NCBI GenBank assembly: GCA_023393045.1
Contig: JAEWMV010000114.1
Coordinates: 1-15,743, forward strand
DNA length: 15,743 nucleotides
From: Bacillota bacterium
GTDB lineage: Bacteria; Bacillota; Clostridia; Christensenellales; CAG-138
Reading direction: 5' to 3'
A model generated the notes under the pieces. That model was given only the letters and a program-made list of their open reading frames with translations. It did no database searches and was not told the origin of the DNA. This document shows positions 6,766-14,744 of the stretch, one piece after another. The position numbers and the translations under genes are program-made. Position 1 is the stretch's first letter; each line of letters begins with the position of its first letter.

Positions 6766-8412
6766 ATGAAGCATTTGACCTTCAAGAGGAAGGCGCTATT
6801 AATTGTGCTGGTCCTCGCAATCGTCATCGCCGCGGCGACGGCTTTCGCCGCGCAGGCGGAGGGCGAAGAGAACATCTTCGTCAACAGCTTCTGGGCGCTG
6901 GTGCCGCCGGTTGTCGCAATCGTGCTGGCGCTCATCACCAAGGAGGTGCATTCATCGCTCTTCGCGGGTATCGTGGTGGGCGGGCTGTTCCTCAACAACT
7001 TCAACCTCGAGGGCACGATGCATTCCGTCATTGACGACGGCTTCGTCGCGGTGCTCAGCGACTCCTGGAACGTGGGTATCCTGATCTTCACGGTGCTGCT
7101 GGGCGTAATAAGCGCGCTTTCCTTCAAGGCCGGCGGCACGGTTGCCTATGGCGAGTGGGCGCTCAAGCGCATCAAGCACCGCAAGGGCGCGCAGCTTGCC
7201 ACGGTGGCGCTCGGCTGTCTCATCTTTGTGGACGACTATTTCAACTGCCTCACCGTGGGCAACGTGATGCGTCCCGTGACGGACAGCCACCAGATCTCGC
7301 GCGCGAAGCTCGCGTACATCATCGACGCCACCGCCGCGCCCGTGTGCATCATCGCGCCCATCAGCTCCTGGGCGGCGGCCGTCACCGGTTTTGCGCAGGG
7401 CTATGGGGACAGTCCGTATTCCCTCTTCATCGATTCCATCGGGTACAATTTCTACGCGCTCTTCACCATCGCCATGATGCTTTCCATCACGCTCATGGAC
7501 TTCGACTTCGGTCCCATGAAGCGGCATGAGGAGAACGCGCGCAAGGGCGACCTCTACACCACGGCCGACCGTCCCTATGCCGACGCCGCCAAGGACGTAC
7601 CCAACGAAAAGGGTAAGGTCATCGACCTCATCATTCCCATTTTCGCGGTGCTGGTTCCCTGCTGCATACTCGGCCTTGCTTACACGGGCGGTCTGTTCGA
7701 GGGCGTGAGCTTCATGGATTCCCTCGCCAACTGCGACGCGTCGCTGGGTCTGGTGTACGGCTCTGTCGTGGGCCTTATTATCATGTTTGTCTACTATCTG
7801 CTGCGTAGGGTCATGAACTTCAAGGAATTCATGGATTGCCTGCCGCAGGGCTTCCGCAACATGGTGCCCGCCGTGCTCATCCTCATCTTCGCGTGGACGC
7901 TTTCTTCCATCACCGGTCAGCTCGGCGCGGCCGATTACGTCGCGGGCCTGGTGGACAGCGCGAAGGGCAGCTTTGCCAACTTCCTGCCCGCCATCATCTT
8001 CCTGATTGCCTGCGGCCTCTCGTTTGCCACGGGCACCTCGTGGGGCACCTTCGGCATACTGCTGCCTATCGTCATCGAGGTATTCCCGGTGGGCAACCCC
8101 CTGCTGGTCGTGAGCGTGGCCGCGTGCCTCGCGGGCGCCGTCTATGGTGATCATTGCTCGCCCATCTCGGATACGACCATTATGGCTTCTGCGGGCGCGC
8201 AGAGTAACCACATCAACCATGTGGCCACGCAGCTGCCCTACGCGTCCGTCGCGGCGGGCGTATGCTTCGTGTTCTACATCATCGCGGGCTTCTGGCAGAG
8301 CTACATCGTCACGCTGCTGGGCGTCGTGTGCACGGTCGCCCTGCTCTACGCCATCAAGCTGATGGTCAACAGAAAGGGCACGATGAACAAGAAAGCCGCC
8401 AAACAGGCGTAA
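6766..8412 (+). CDS. NhaC-family Na+/H+ antiporter
   Basis: A 548-residue polytopic membrane protein that by family should exchange Na+ for H+; some NhaC-like relatives exchange organic acids or amino acids instead, so the substrate is not certain. Family segments visible: FVDDYFN (154-160) followed by VGNVMRPVTD (164-173), GTSWGTFG (423-430), and GDHCSPISDTTIMASAG (461-477) with NHINHVATQLPYA after it. Residues 1-30 form a signal-peptide-like helix (basic KRK, hydrophobic run, AFAAQA), an N-terminal extension before the first conserved helix. ATG 6766 is chosen over the in-frame TTG at 6760 because AGGAGG lies 8 bases upstream. It is a single-gene unit bounded by its own promoter and a strong terminator. 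Confidence 0.9.
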   Translation: MKHLTFKRKALLIVLVLAIVIAAATAFAAQAEGEENIFVNSFWALVPPVVAIVLALITKEVHSSLFAGIVVGGLFLNNFNLEGTMHSVIDDGFVAVLSDSWNVGILIFTVLLGVISALSFKAGGTVAYGEWALKRIKHRKGAQLATVALGCLIFVDDYFNCLTVGNVMRPVTDSHQISRAKLAYIIDATAAPVCIIAPISSWAAAVTGFAQGYGDSPYSLFIDSIGYNFYALFTIAMMLSITLMDFDFGPMKRHEENARKGDLYTTADRPYADAAKDVPNEKGKVIDLIIPIFAVLVPCCILGLAYTGGLFEGVSFMDSLANCDASLGLVYGSVVGLIIMFVYYLLRRVMNFKEFMDCLPQGFRNMVPAVLILIFAWTLSSITGQLGAADYVAGLVDSAKGSFANFLPAIIFLIACGLSFATGTSWGTFGILLPIVIEVFPVGNPLLVVSVAACLAGAVYGDHCSPISDTTIMASAGAQSNHINHVATQLPYASVAAGVCFVFYIIAGFWQSYIVTLLGVVCTVALLYAIKLMVNRKGTMNKKAAKQA

Positions 8413-8439
8413 ATGGCCCGTTCGGTATAAAGCCAAAGC

Positions 8440-8469
8440 AAAAGCCCTCGTCCCGGGACGAGGGCTTTT
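8440..8469. terminator. Perfect 30-bp palindromic terminator, probably bidirectional
   Basis: AAAAGCCCTCGTCCC (8440-8454) is followed directly by its exact reverse complement (8455-8469), with no spacer. It ends in TTTT on the + strand and, by symmetry, also in TTTT on the minus strand. It sits 27 bases after the antiporter stop codon. Confidence 0.9.
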
Positions 8470-8525
8470 ACATTGATTTTACGCGAAATGCCGGAAAGGT
8501 TGCCCTTTCTTTTACGGCCGGCATT

Positions 8526-8534
8526 TGCTATACT
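8526..8534 (+). promoter_or_regulatory. Extended -10 element upstream of the DUF975 gene
   Basis: TGCTATACT (8526-8534) matches an extended -10. No convincing -35 is present at the right distance (TTTCTT at 8506-8511 is weak). The ATG is 24 bases downstream. Confidence 0.45.
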
Positions 8535-8558
8535 TTTGCATGAAGGATGGTGATTGTT

Positions 8559-9344
8559 ATGAGATTTGCGGCGGATTTCAGGAGTGCGGCAAGGCGTGCT
8601 CTGGCCGGCAGATGGGGCGTCGCCCTCGCGGTCTCGCTCGTGGCGGCGCTGCTCGGCGGCGTCGGCGGGAGCACGGAAGGGTTCAATTTTACCTTTAATA
8701 CAAACGAAGTTTCAAGTCTCTTTCAAGACGGGGGAATCAACCTTGCGGCGTTGGCCGCATGGCTCAATCTGCCGCTTGCGCACTTCGGCGCGGCATACGC
8801 CTCCGTTGCCGGGACGTTTGGCTTTATCGGCCTCGCGCTGTTTTTGATAGGCGGCGCGGTGGAGCTTGGGCACAACCTGTTCTATATTCGCCTGATGCGC
8901 GGTGAGCAGGTGAGTTTCGGCACGCTGTTCTCGCGCTTTGAAATCTTCCTTAAGGCGCTGGGGCTCCGGCTCTTCATGGCGCTTTTCATCTTCCTCTGGG
9001 GTCTGCTTCTGGTGATCCCGGGCATCATCGCGGGCTATCGTTACCGCATGGCGCCCTACCTTATGGCGGAGCATCCGGAAATGGGCATCCGTGAGGCGGT
9101 CGATGAAAGCAAGCGCATGACGCTCGGCTACAAGGGCCGCTGGTTCTGCCTTGACTTCAGCTTCATCGGTTGGGTGCTGCTTTGCGCGCTCACGCTCGGA
9201 ATAGGCTTCCTCTGGCTCAATCCGTACCAGAGCGCGGCCAGCGCGGAGTTTTACCTCAACATACTCGGCGAGCGCAGCGGCGGCGCGCGGACTTCCGGCG
9301 ATGACGGTCCCGCGTTCATCTACAACGGACCCGAAAGGCTCTGA
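8559..9344 (+). CDS. DUF975 family integral membrane protein
   Basis: A 261-residue membrane protein of the DUF975 family; its function is unknown. Helices are visible at about residues 20-36, 85-106, 133-158 and 200-222. The family signature is strong: VIPGIIAGYRYRMAPYLMAE (152-171), REAVDESKRM (178-187), and LDFSFIGWVLLCALTLGIGF (198-217) followed by WLNPY. Possible starts are ATG 8547, GTG 8550 and ATG 8559. I choose 8559 because AGGATGGTGAT upstream resembles an anti-16S match at proper spacing and because relatives begin with a short basic N-terminus. The next gene follows after 21 bases, so the two are probably cotranscribed. Confidence 0.88.
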   Translation: MRFAADFRSAARRALAGRWGVALAVSLVAALLGGVGGSTEGFNFTFNTNEVSSLFQDGGINLAALAAWLNLPLAHFGAAYASVAGTFGFIGLALFLIGGAVELGHNLFYIRLMRGEQVSFGTLFSRFEIFLKALGLRLFMALFIFLWGLLLVIPGIIAGYRYRMAPYLMAEHPEMGIREAVDESKRMTLGYKGRWFCLDFSFIGWVLLCALTLGIGFLWLNPYQSAASAEFYLNILGERSGGARTSGDDGPAFIYNGPERL

Positions 9345-9365
9345 TCGTCTCAAGGGAGGGCTCCC

Positions 9366-11117
9366 ATGGATCTTACCATTCAGATGCGCAGCGTCGAAAT
9401 GCTCGTTAAGTTTTTAAAGCACGACGTCGCCAACATCTCGCCATATGGCTATAAGCTGCAGAAGGAGCGCTTTCTCGCGCCGCCCGCGAGCGCCCCTCTT
9501 CCGAGGAGCATTCCGGAGGAGCAGGGTATCCCGAGCGCGGCCATAGAGCGGTTTTTTCGCGACATCGGGGCGGAAGCGGATACGCTTGCCGTACACGGCG
9601 CGCTCGTCATGCGCCGCGGCAGGGTGGTGGCCGAGGGCTTTTTCGCGCCCTATCGCGCGCAGGTGCCGCACATGCTCTATTCCATGTGCAAAAGCGTCAC
9701 GGGCACGGCCGTGGGTATGGCAGTGGACGAGGGCTTCCTCTCCGTGGACGAGCGGCTCATCGACATTTTTCCGGAATACACCAACGCCGCGCAGGCGAAA
9801 ATACTGCGCGCGCATACGGTGTGGCACCTGCTCACCATGAGCAGCGGCTGCCGCTTCAACGAGGTTGGCTCCGTGCTCGACGAAAATTGGGAGAGGATGT
9901 TCATGGAATCCATTCCTAAATTCGAGGCAGGCAGCGCCTTCGAGTATAATTCCATGAACTCCTACATGCTTGCCGCCATCATCAGGCGGCGCACAGGGCT
10001 TTCCCTCACGGAATTCCTCGCGCCCAGGCTCTATGAGCCGCTGGGCATCGCGTACCACGAATGGGAAAGGTGCCCGCAGGGCGTGGAAAAGGGCGGCTGG
10101 GGGCTCTCGCTCACATTGGAGGATTCCGCCAAAATAGGCCAGCTCTACCTTAATAAGGGCGTGTGGAACGGCAGGCGGCTTTTGAGCAAAAAGTGGTGCG
10201 AGCAGGCTACGGGCGCCAGGATGAAAACGCCCAACGGGGAAATGAAGCACGGCTACGGCTACCAGATCTGGGTGGCGGACGCCGAGGGTTCGTACCAGTT
10301 CAACGGGGCGTTTGGCCAATATGTGCTTTGCATGCCCAAATACGACGCGCTCGTCGCCCTGTACAGCGGCAGCGCCAGCCTTTTTTCGCAGGGCACGCTG
10401 GGTGCGCACGTCGCGCGGCTATTTTCCGGCATTTCAGAGGAAGCGCTCCCCCTGGATGCGGAGGCGTACGCCTCGCTTCAAAGGACGCTCGAAGGGCTCC
10501 GATACGATCCCGCGGTTCCCGGGGTCCTCGGCATGGACGAAGGGGAGTTCCGGCGCATCGCGCAGATGCTCGACGGGCGCGAGTACGCGCTGGAGAACAA
10601 CACCGGCGGCCTTTTCCCGCAGACGCTCCAGAGCGTGCATTGCAACTACACCGCCGGCACCGACATGCTGCGCTTCGTCAAACGCGAGGAGGGACTGCTC
10701 GTTTATTTTTACGAGCGGGAGGAGCGCAACGCCCTGCTCATCAAGCCCGACGGAAGCTTTGCCGAAGGCTGGGTGACGATGAAGGGCGAAACGCAGCTCA
10801 CGGGCACGCGCGCGCTGTGGAAGCTTGCCCCGGGGGAGATCAGGCTCTTTCTGCTCGTCTCCTTCATAGAAACGCCGAACACGCGCATGGTTTCCATCGA
10901 AATCAGGCAGAACAAGCTGAGCGTCACGTTTGAGGAGAAGCCCTCGCTCGACCGGATACTCGACATGCTCTTTGAACTGGTCGGCATCTCGCAGGTGGCT
11001 TACATCAAGCGCATGCTGCCCGAAATGCGGCGCGCGCATGTGGGGAACCTCGTGCGCTCCATGACGACCCCCGTGGCGGAGGGCACGCAGATCAGACAGA
11101 ATGATCTGATTAGTTAA
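9366..11117 (+). CDS. Beta-lactamase-fold serine hydrolase (class C / COG1680 type)
   Basis: A 583-residue protein with the class C beta-lactamase/penicillin-binding fold. The nucleophile motif SxxK is S106-M-C-K109, and the YxN motif is Y194-N195-S196. The third motif, usually HxG or KTG, is degenerate here: the equivalent position is probably N313-G-A-F-G317. Such proteins are mostly esterases or peptidases rather than antibiotic-resistance enzymes. There is no signal peptide or membrane helix, so a cytoplasmic enzyme is expected. About 210 residues after the catalytic domain (from about 370) form a C-terminal extension that I do not recognise. ATG 9366 has GGGAGGG at 9354-9360, 5 bases upstream. 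The substrate cannot be inferred. Confidence 0.88.
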   Translation: MDLTIQMRSVEMLVKFLKHDVANISPYGYKLQKERFLAPPASAPLPRSIPEEQGIPSAAIERFFRDIGAEADTLAVHGALVMRRGRVVAEGFFAPYRAQVPHMLYSMCKSVTGTAVGMAVDEGFLSVDERLIDIFPEYTNAAQAKILRAHTVWHLLTMSSGCRFNEVGSVLDENWERMFMESIPKFEAGSAFEYNSMNSYMLAAIIRRRTGLSLTEFLAPRLYEPLGIAYHEWERCPQGVEKGGWGLSLTLEDSAKIGQLYLNKGVWNGRRLLSKKWCEQATGARMKTPNGEMKHGYGYQIWVADAEGSYQFNGAFGQYVLCMPKYDALVALYSGSASLFSQGTLGAHVARLFSGISEEALPLDAEAYASLQRTLEGLRYDPAVPGVLGMDEGEFRRIAQMLDGREYALENNTGGLFPQTLQSVHCNYTAGTDMLRFVKREEGLLVYFYEREERNALLIKPDGSFAEGWVTMKGETQLTGTRALWKLAPGEIRLFLLVSFIETPNTRMVSIEIRQNKLSVTFEEKPSLDRILDMLFELVGISQVAYIKRMLPEMRRAHVGNLVRSMTTPVAEGTQIRQNDLIS

Positions 11118-11159
11118 AAAACTAACGATTTAAAATTGGTGCGCGCCGCCCAAGCTGTG

Positions 11160-11168
11160 TGTTATAAT
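11160..11168 (+). promoter_or_regulatory. Extended -10 promoter element of the rnf operon
   Basis: TGTTATAAT (11160-11168) is a perfect extended -10, identical to the one before the sortase. A TTGGTG at 11136-11141 is 21 bases away, too far for a standard -35, so recognition may rely on the extended -10. The predicted leader is about 70 bases, with no clear riboswitch or terminator. Confidence 0.6.
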
Positions 11169-11243
11169 ACGCTTTGAGCGGCGTTTTGCCGTGCATTTCG
11201 TCATTTTTTATGACCTTCTCCAAGGAAAGGCAGGTGCTCTTAT

Positions 11244-12575
11244 TTGCCCAAGCATTCCTTCAGGGGCGGCGTGCATCCCCTCAGATCCGAACATGAGGGT
11301 AAGCTGCCCACCAGGAACGAATCCATACGGGATTTTGTTTCGGACGCCGTGGTCATTCCCATGAACATGCATCTGGGCGCTCCCTCGAAGCCATGCGTCG
11401 AAAAAGGCGAGCGCGTCAGGATGGGACAAATCATCGGCGAACCCGTCGGCTTTCTCGGTCTGCCCGTGCACGCGAGCATATCGGGCGTGGTCACCTGCGT
11501 TGAGCCGCGGCTTACGCTTGGCGCGGCGCCTATGCCCTGCGTGTGCATCGAGAATGATTTTGCCGAGGAATGGGTTGAGCTCGCGGGCTGCGGCAACGTG
11601 GAGACCGTCGACCCTGCGCTCATCCTCCCCGCCGTGAAGGCCGCAGGCATCTGCGGCATGGGCGGCGCGGGCTTCCCCACGCACGTCAAGCTCGCCATAC
11701 CCGAGGGGAAAACGTGCGACACCGTCATCGTCAACGGCGCGGAGTGCGAAACCTTTCTCACCGCGGACTTTCGCCTGATGGTGGAGCGCCCCCAACCCAT
11801 TGTGGACGGGCTTCGCGCCGTCATGCGCGCGCTGGGTGTACGCCGCGGCGTGATTGCCATTGAGGATAATAAGCCCGAGGCCATAGAGGCCATGCGCAAG
11901 GCGGCCGCCGGGCGCGAAGGGGTGGAGGTGGCAATCCTTCGCACCAAGTACCCGCAGGGCGGTGAAAAGCAGATCATCGAGGCCGTCACGGGCCGTCAGG
12001 TACCAAGCGGCAAGCTGCCCATAGAGGTGCATACCGTGGTCATCAACGTCGCCACGGCAAGCGCCGTCGCAGACGCTGTCATTGACGGCAGGCCCCTCAT
12101 CGAGCGGGTGACGACCGTAGGCGGGTGCGTCACGCATCCCGCCAACCTGCGCGTGCGCGTGGGTACGGTTGCGGCCGACCTTATCGGCGCGTGCGGAGGG
12201 TATTCCAAAGAGCCCGGCAAGCTCGTATTCGGCGGCGGCATGACGGGACTTTGCGCGGCGGACGACGGCGCGCCCATAACAAAGACCAGCAACGGCCTGA
12301 TCGTATACGATGAAAAGGAAGCGAGGAGCATTGAGGAGGAGCCCTGCATCCGCTGCGCGCGCTGCGTGGACGCCTGCCCCGTGGGCCTTCGTCCATATTT
12401 AATGAAGCATGACTGCGACGCAGGGGATTTCGAGGCTGCCAGGGCGCACGATGTGCTCGACTGCATACTCTGCGGCGCGTGCTCTTACGTTTGCCCCGCG
12501 AGGCTGTGGCTCACGGCTTCCTTCAAACTCGCCAAGGACGCCATCGCAGCGGCCGAAAGGAGGAAGAAGCAATGA
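11244..12575 (+). CDS. rnfC: Rnf complex subunit C (NADH-binding, FMN and two 4Fe-4S clusters)
   Basis: Cytoplasmic subunit of the ferredoxin:NAD+ oxidoreductase; it carries the NAD(H) site with FMN and relays electrons through two [4Fe-4S] clusters. The 443-residue protein shows the family start FRGGVHP (6-12), the biotinyl-like fold around MHLGAPSKP and KGERVRMGQ (42-62), the FMN/NADH glycine motif GICGMGGAGFPTHVK (135-149), YPQGGEKQ (236-243), and two ferredoxin motifs, Cys368/371/374/378 and Cys407/410/413/417. The start is the TTG at 11244: it gives the canonical N-terminus and has AGG/AAGG sequences 9-20 bases upstream; no better ATG exists. Its stop overlaps the rnfD start (ATGA). First gene of the operon. 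Confidence 0.96.
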   Translation: MPKHSFRGGVHPLRSEHEGKLPTRNESIRDFVSDAVVIPMNMHLGAPSKPCVEKGERVRMGQIIGEPVGFLGLPVHASISGVVTCVEPRLTLGAAPMPCVCIENDFAEEWVELAGCGNVETVDPALILPAVKAAGICGMGGAGFPTHVKLAIPEGKTCDTVIVNGAECETFLTADFRLMVERPQPIVDGLRAVMRALGVRRGVIAIEDNKPEAIEAMRKAAAGREGVEVAILRTKYPQGGEKQIIEAVTGRQVPSGKLPIEVHTVVINVATASAVADAVIDGRPLIERVTTVGGCVTHPANLRVRVGTVAADLIGACGGYSKEPGKLVFGGGMTGLCAADDGAPITKTSNGLIVYDEKEARSIEEEPCIRCARCVDACPVGLRPYLMKHDCDAGDFEAARAHDVLDCILCGACSYVCPARLWLTASFKLAKDAIAAAERRKKQ

Positions 12576-13501
12576 AGCTTTTCGTTTCGCCCGCCCCGCA
12601 CATCAGGCACCCCCAGGACACCCGCTCCATCATGGGGGACGTGCTCATTTCGCTCATCCCGGTCACAGCCGTTGCCATGTGGTACTTTGGCTTCAACGCG
12701 GCACTGCTGGTGAGCGTGGGCATGTTCTCGGCCGTGCTTGCGGAATTCCTCTGGCAAAAGCTCACGCATAGACCCGTGCGCATCGGCGACCTTTCGGCAG
12801 TGGTCACGGGGCTTTTGCTCGCGCTCAACCTACCCGCAAACGCGCCGTGGTGGATGGCCCTGGTGGGCAGCGCGTGCGCCATCCTCATCGCAAAGCAGCT
12901 TTTCGGCGGCATCGGCGACAATTTCGTCAACCCCGCGCTCGCGGGGCGCGCCATACTCATGGCAAGCTGGCCCATGCGCATGAATGCGTATACCGCCCCG
13001 ACCTATCTTCAGGGTGCGGACGCCGTCACCATGGCCACACCCCTTGCCGACATGGGCTCCTTCACGCTTGCTGATTTGTTCCTCGGCCACATACCCGGCG
13101 CGGTGGGCGAGGTGTGCAAGGCGGCAATCCTATTGGGCTTCGTCTATCTGCTCCTTCGCCGCGTGATAAGCTGGCGCATCCCGGTCACGCTCACGGCCGT
13201 GTTCGCGTTGAGCATGTGGGCCTTTGGCTACGATCCGCTCACGAGCGTGCTCACGGGCGGCGTGCTCTTTGGCGCGGTGTTCATGGCTACGGATTACACC
13301 ACCTGCCCCATGAGTGTGGCGGGCCAGTTTGCCTACGCCGCGCTTTGCGGCCTCATCATCGCCGTGATACGCGCATTCGGAAAATATCCGGAGGGCGTCA
13401 CCTACGGCATACTGATTATGAACGTTGTGACCCCGCTTCTGGACAAGTACATCAAGCCGCGGCTTTACGGCCGCGTGAAGGAGGGTGCGGCCGATGCATG
13501 A
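12572..13501 (+). CDS. rnfD: Rnf complex subunit D (membrane, covalent FMN)
   Basis: Integral membrane subunit related to NqrB; it carries a covalently bound FMN on a threonine and takes part in ion translocation. The 309-residue protein has many hydrophobic helices, the N-terminal SPAPHIRHPQDTRSIM, the family block GGIGDNFVNPALAGRAILMA (112-131) and the flavin site DAVTMATPL, with Thr156 as the expected FMN ligand (family pattern S/T-x-A-T). FMN attachment needs ApbE, which is not in the window. Translationally coupled: the ATG overlaps the rnfC stop as ATGA, and AAAGGAGG lies just upstream. The 3' end overlaps rnfE by 8 bases, where rnfG would normally stand. Confidence 0.96.
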   Translation: MKLFVSPAPHIRHPQDTRSIMGDVLISLIPVTAVAMWYFGFNAALLVSVGMFSAVLAEFLWQKLTHRPVRIGDLSAVVTGLLLALNLPANAPWWMALVGSACAILIAKQLFGGIGDNFVNPALAGRAILMASWPMRMNAYTAPTYLQGADAVTMATPLADMGSFTLADLFLGHIPGAVGEVCKAAILLGFVYLLLRRVISWRIPVTLTAVFALSMWAFGYDPLTSVLTGGVLFGAVFMATDYTTCPMSVAGQFAYAALCGLIIAVIRAFGKYPEGVTYGILIMNVVTPLLDKYIKPRLYGRVKEGAADA

Positions 13502-14135
13502 TAAAAAAAGCCTCTCTTCGGTTTTCCTCAACGGAATCATCACCGAAAACCCCACGCTTAGGCTGGTGCTGGGCACCTGCCCCACGCTTGCGGTCACCAC
13601 CAGCGCCATCAACGCCGTGGGCATGGGCGCCGCGGCCACGTTCGTACTCATCGGCTCCAACGCGGTGATTTCGCTTTTGCGCAACATCATACCGGACAAG
13701 GTGCGCATCCCCGCGTTCATCGTGGTCATATGCACATTTGTCACCATGGTGCAGATGATCATGCAGGCCTTCGTGCCCTCGCTCTACGAAAGCCTCGGCA
13801 TGTTCATCCCGCTCATCGTGGTCAACTGCATCATACTCGCGCGCGCGGAAGCGTTTGCGAGCAAAAACGGCGTGCTTGCCTCCGCGGTGGACGGCGTAGG
13901 CATGGGCGTGGGCTTCACGCTCGCCATCCTCGTGATGGGCTGCGTGAGGGAACTTCTGGGCAGCGGCTCCGTGTTTGGCGTCAACATACTGGGGGAGGGC
14001 TACGAGCCCATGCTCATCGCAGTGATGGCGCCCGGCGGCTTCATCATCTTCGGGCTGACGCTCGCCGTGTCCAACTACTTCACGCAAAAGGCGCAAGCCC
14101 GCAAAAAGGGTGAGGAAGGGGTGATCCGCGTATGA
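13494..14135 (+). CDS. rnfE: Rnf complex subunit E (membrane)
   Basis: Integral membrane subunit, homologous to NqrD, that pairs with RnfA to hold a [2Fe-2S] cluster within the membrane. The 213-residue protein has the family start NGIITENPTLRLVLGTCPTLAV with Cys29, and the second half-site Cys112 in IVVNCIILARAEAFA. About six helices are visible; GMGVGFTLAILVMGCVREL is also typical. The start is ATG 13494: AAGGAGG at 13478-13484 is 9 bases upstream, whereas the in-frame GTG at 13485 would directly abut that ribosome binding site. It overlaps rnfD by 8 bases (ATGCATGA) and ends in an ATGA overlap with rnfA. Confidence 0.96.
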   Translation: MHDKKSLSSVFLNGIITENPTLRLVLGTCPTLAVTTSAINAVGMGAAATFVLIGSNAVISLLRNIIPDKVRIPAFIVVICTFVTMVQMIMQAFVPSLYESLGMFIPLIVVNCIILARAEAFASKNGVLASAVDGVGMGVGFTLAILVMGCVRELLGSGSVFGVNILGEGYEPMLIAVMAPGGFIIFGLTLAVSNYFTQKAQARKKGEEGVIRV

Positions 14136-14734
14136 ACGAGGTGGGCAAAATACTCCTGTTCATGGTGAGCTGCGTACTCTCCAACAACTTCATCTTCTCG
14201 CGCTTCCTGGGCTGCTGCCCGTTTTTGGGCGTATCCAACAAGGTGGAAACCGCCGCGGGCATGGGCATCGCCGTCACGTTCGTGATGGGGCTTGCCTCGC
14301 TCTTTACCTTCCTCGTGTATAAATACGTGCTCACGCCGCTTTCGCTCCAATATCTGGACACCATTTCCTTCATACTCGTTATCGCGGGCCTCGTGCAGCT
14401 CGTGGAGATGTTCATCAAAAAGAGCAGCCCCTCGCTCTATCGGGCGCTGGGCATCTACCTGCCGCTCATCACCACCAACTGCGCGGTGCTGGGCGTGACG
14501 ATTTTGAACGTCAACAACGGCTATATGACGAGCGACCTGGGTCTGCTCTACTCGGTTTTAAACGGCGTGTTCGGCGCGCTGGGCTTCCTGCTTGCCATCG
14601 TTTTGATGGCGGGCGTGCGCGAGCGGCTCGAAACCGCGGACGTACCTGCGCCGCTCAAGGGGTTCTCCGGCTCGCTCATCATCGCGGGCCTCATGTCGAT
14701 CGCCTTCATGGGCTTCGTCGGCCTGGGCGGATAA
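14132..14734 (+). CDS. rnfA: Rnf complex subunit A (membrane)
   Basis: Integral membrane subunit, homologous to NqrE and paralogous to RnfE. The 200-residue protein shows NNFIFSRFLGCCPFLGVSNK (18-37) with the cluster cysteine at position 29 (an extra Cys28 precedes it) and the second ligand Cys117 in LITTNCAVLGVTI. Six hydrophobic helices can be seen. The start codon overlaps the rnfE stop (ATGA), with a GGAAGGGGTGAT ribosome binding region upstream. The paired cysteines in RnfA and RnfE are all intact, so the membrane [2Fe-2S] cluster should assemble. Confidence 0.97.
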   Translation: MNEVGKILLFMVSCVLSNNFIFSRFLGCCPFLGVSNKVETAAGMGIAVTFVMGLASLFTFLVYKYVLTPLSLQYLDTISFILVIAGLVQLVEMFIKKSSPSLYRALGIYLPLITTNCAVLGVTILNVNNGYMTSDLGLLYSVLNGVFGALGFLLAIVLMAGVRERLETADVPAPLKGFSGSLIIAGLMSIAFMGFVGLGG

Positions 14735-14744
14735 GGAGGGGCAT

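Noticed and set aside
6952..8436. 494-codon open frame on the minus strand opposite the antiporter gene
   Set aside because: Its product is rich in His, Arg, Asp and Glu with no recognisable domain, as expected from the antisense of a GC-rich hydrophobic protein; the + strand frame carries clear NhaC motifs.
11110..11125. TTAGTT/AACTAA hairpin at the stop of the serine hydrolase as a terminator
   Set aside because: The stem has only one G-C pair and there is no U-tract.
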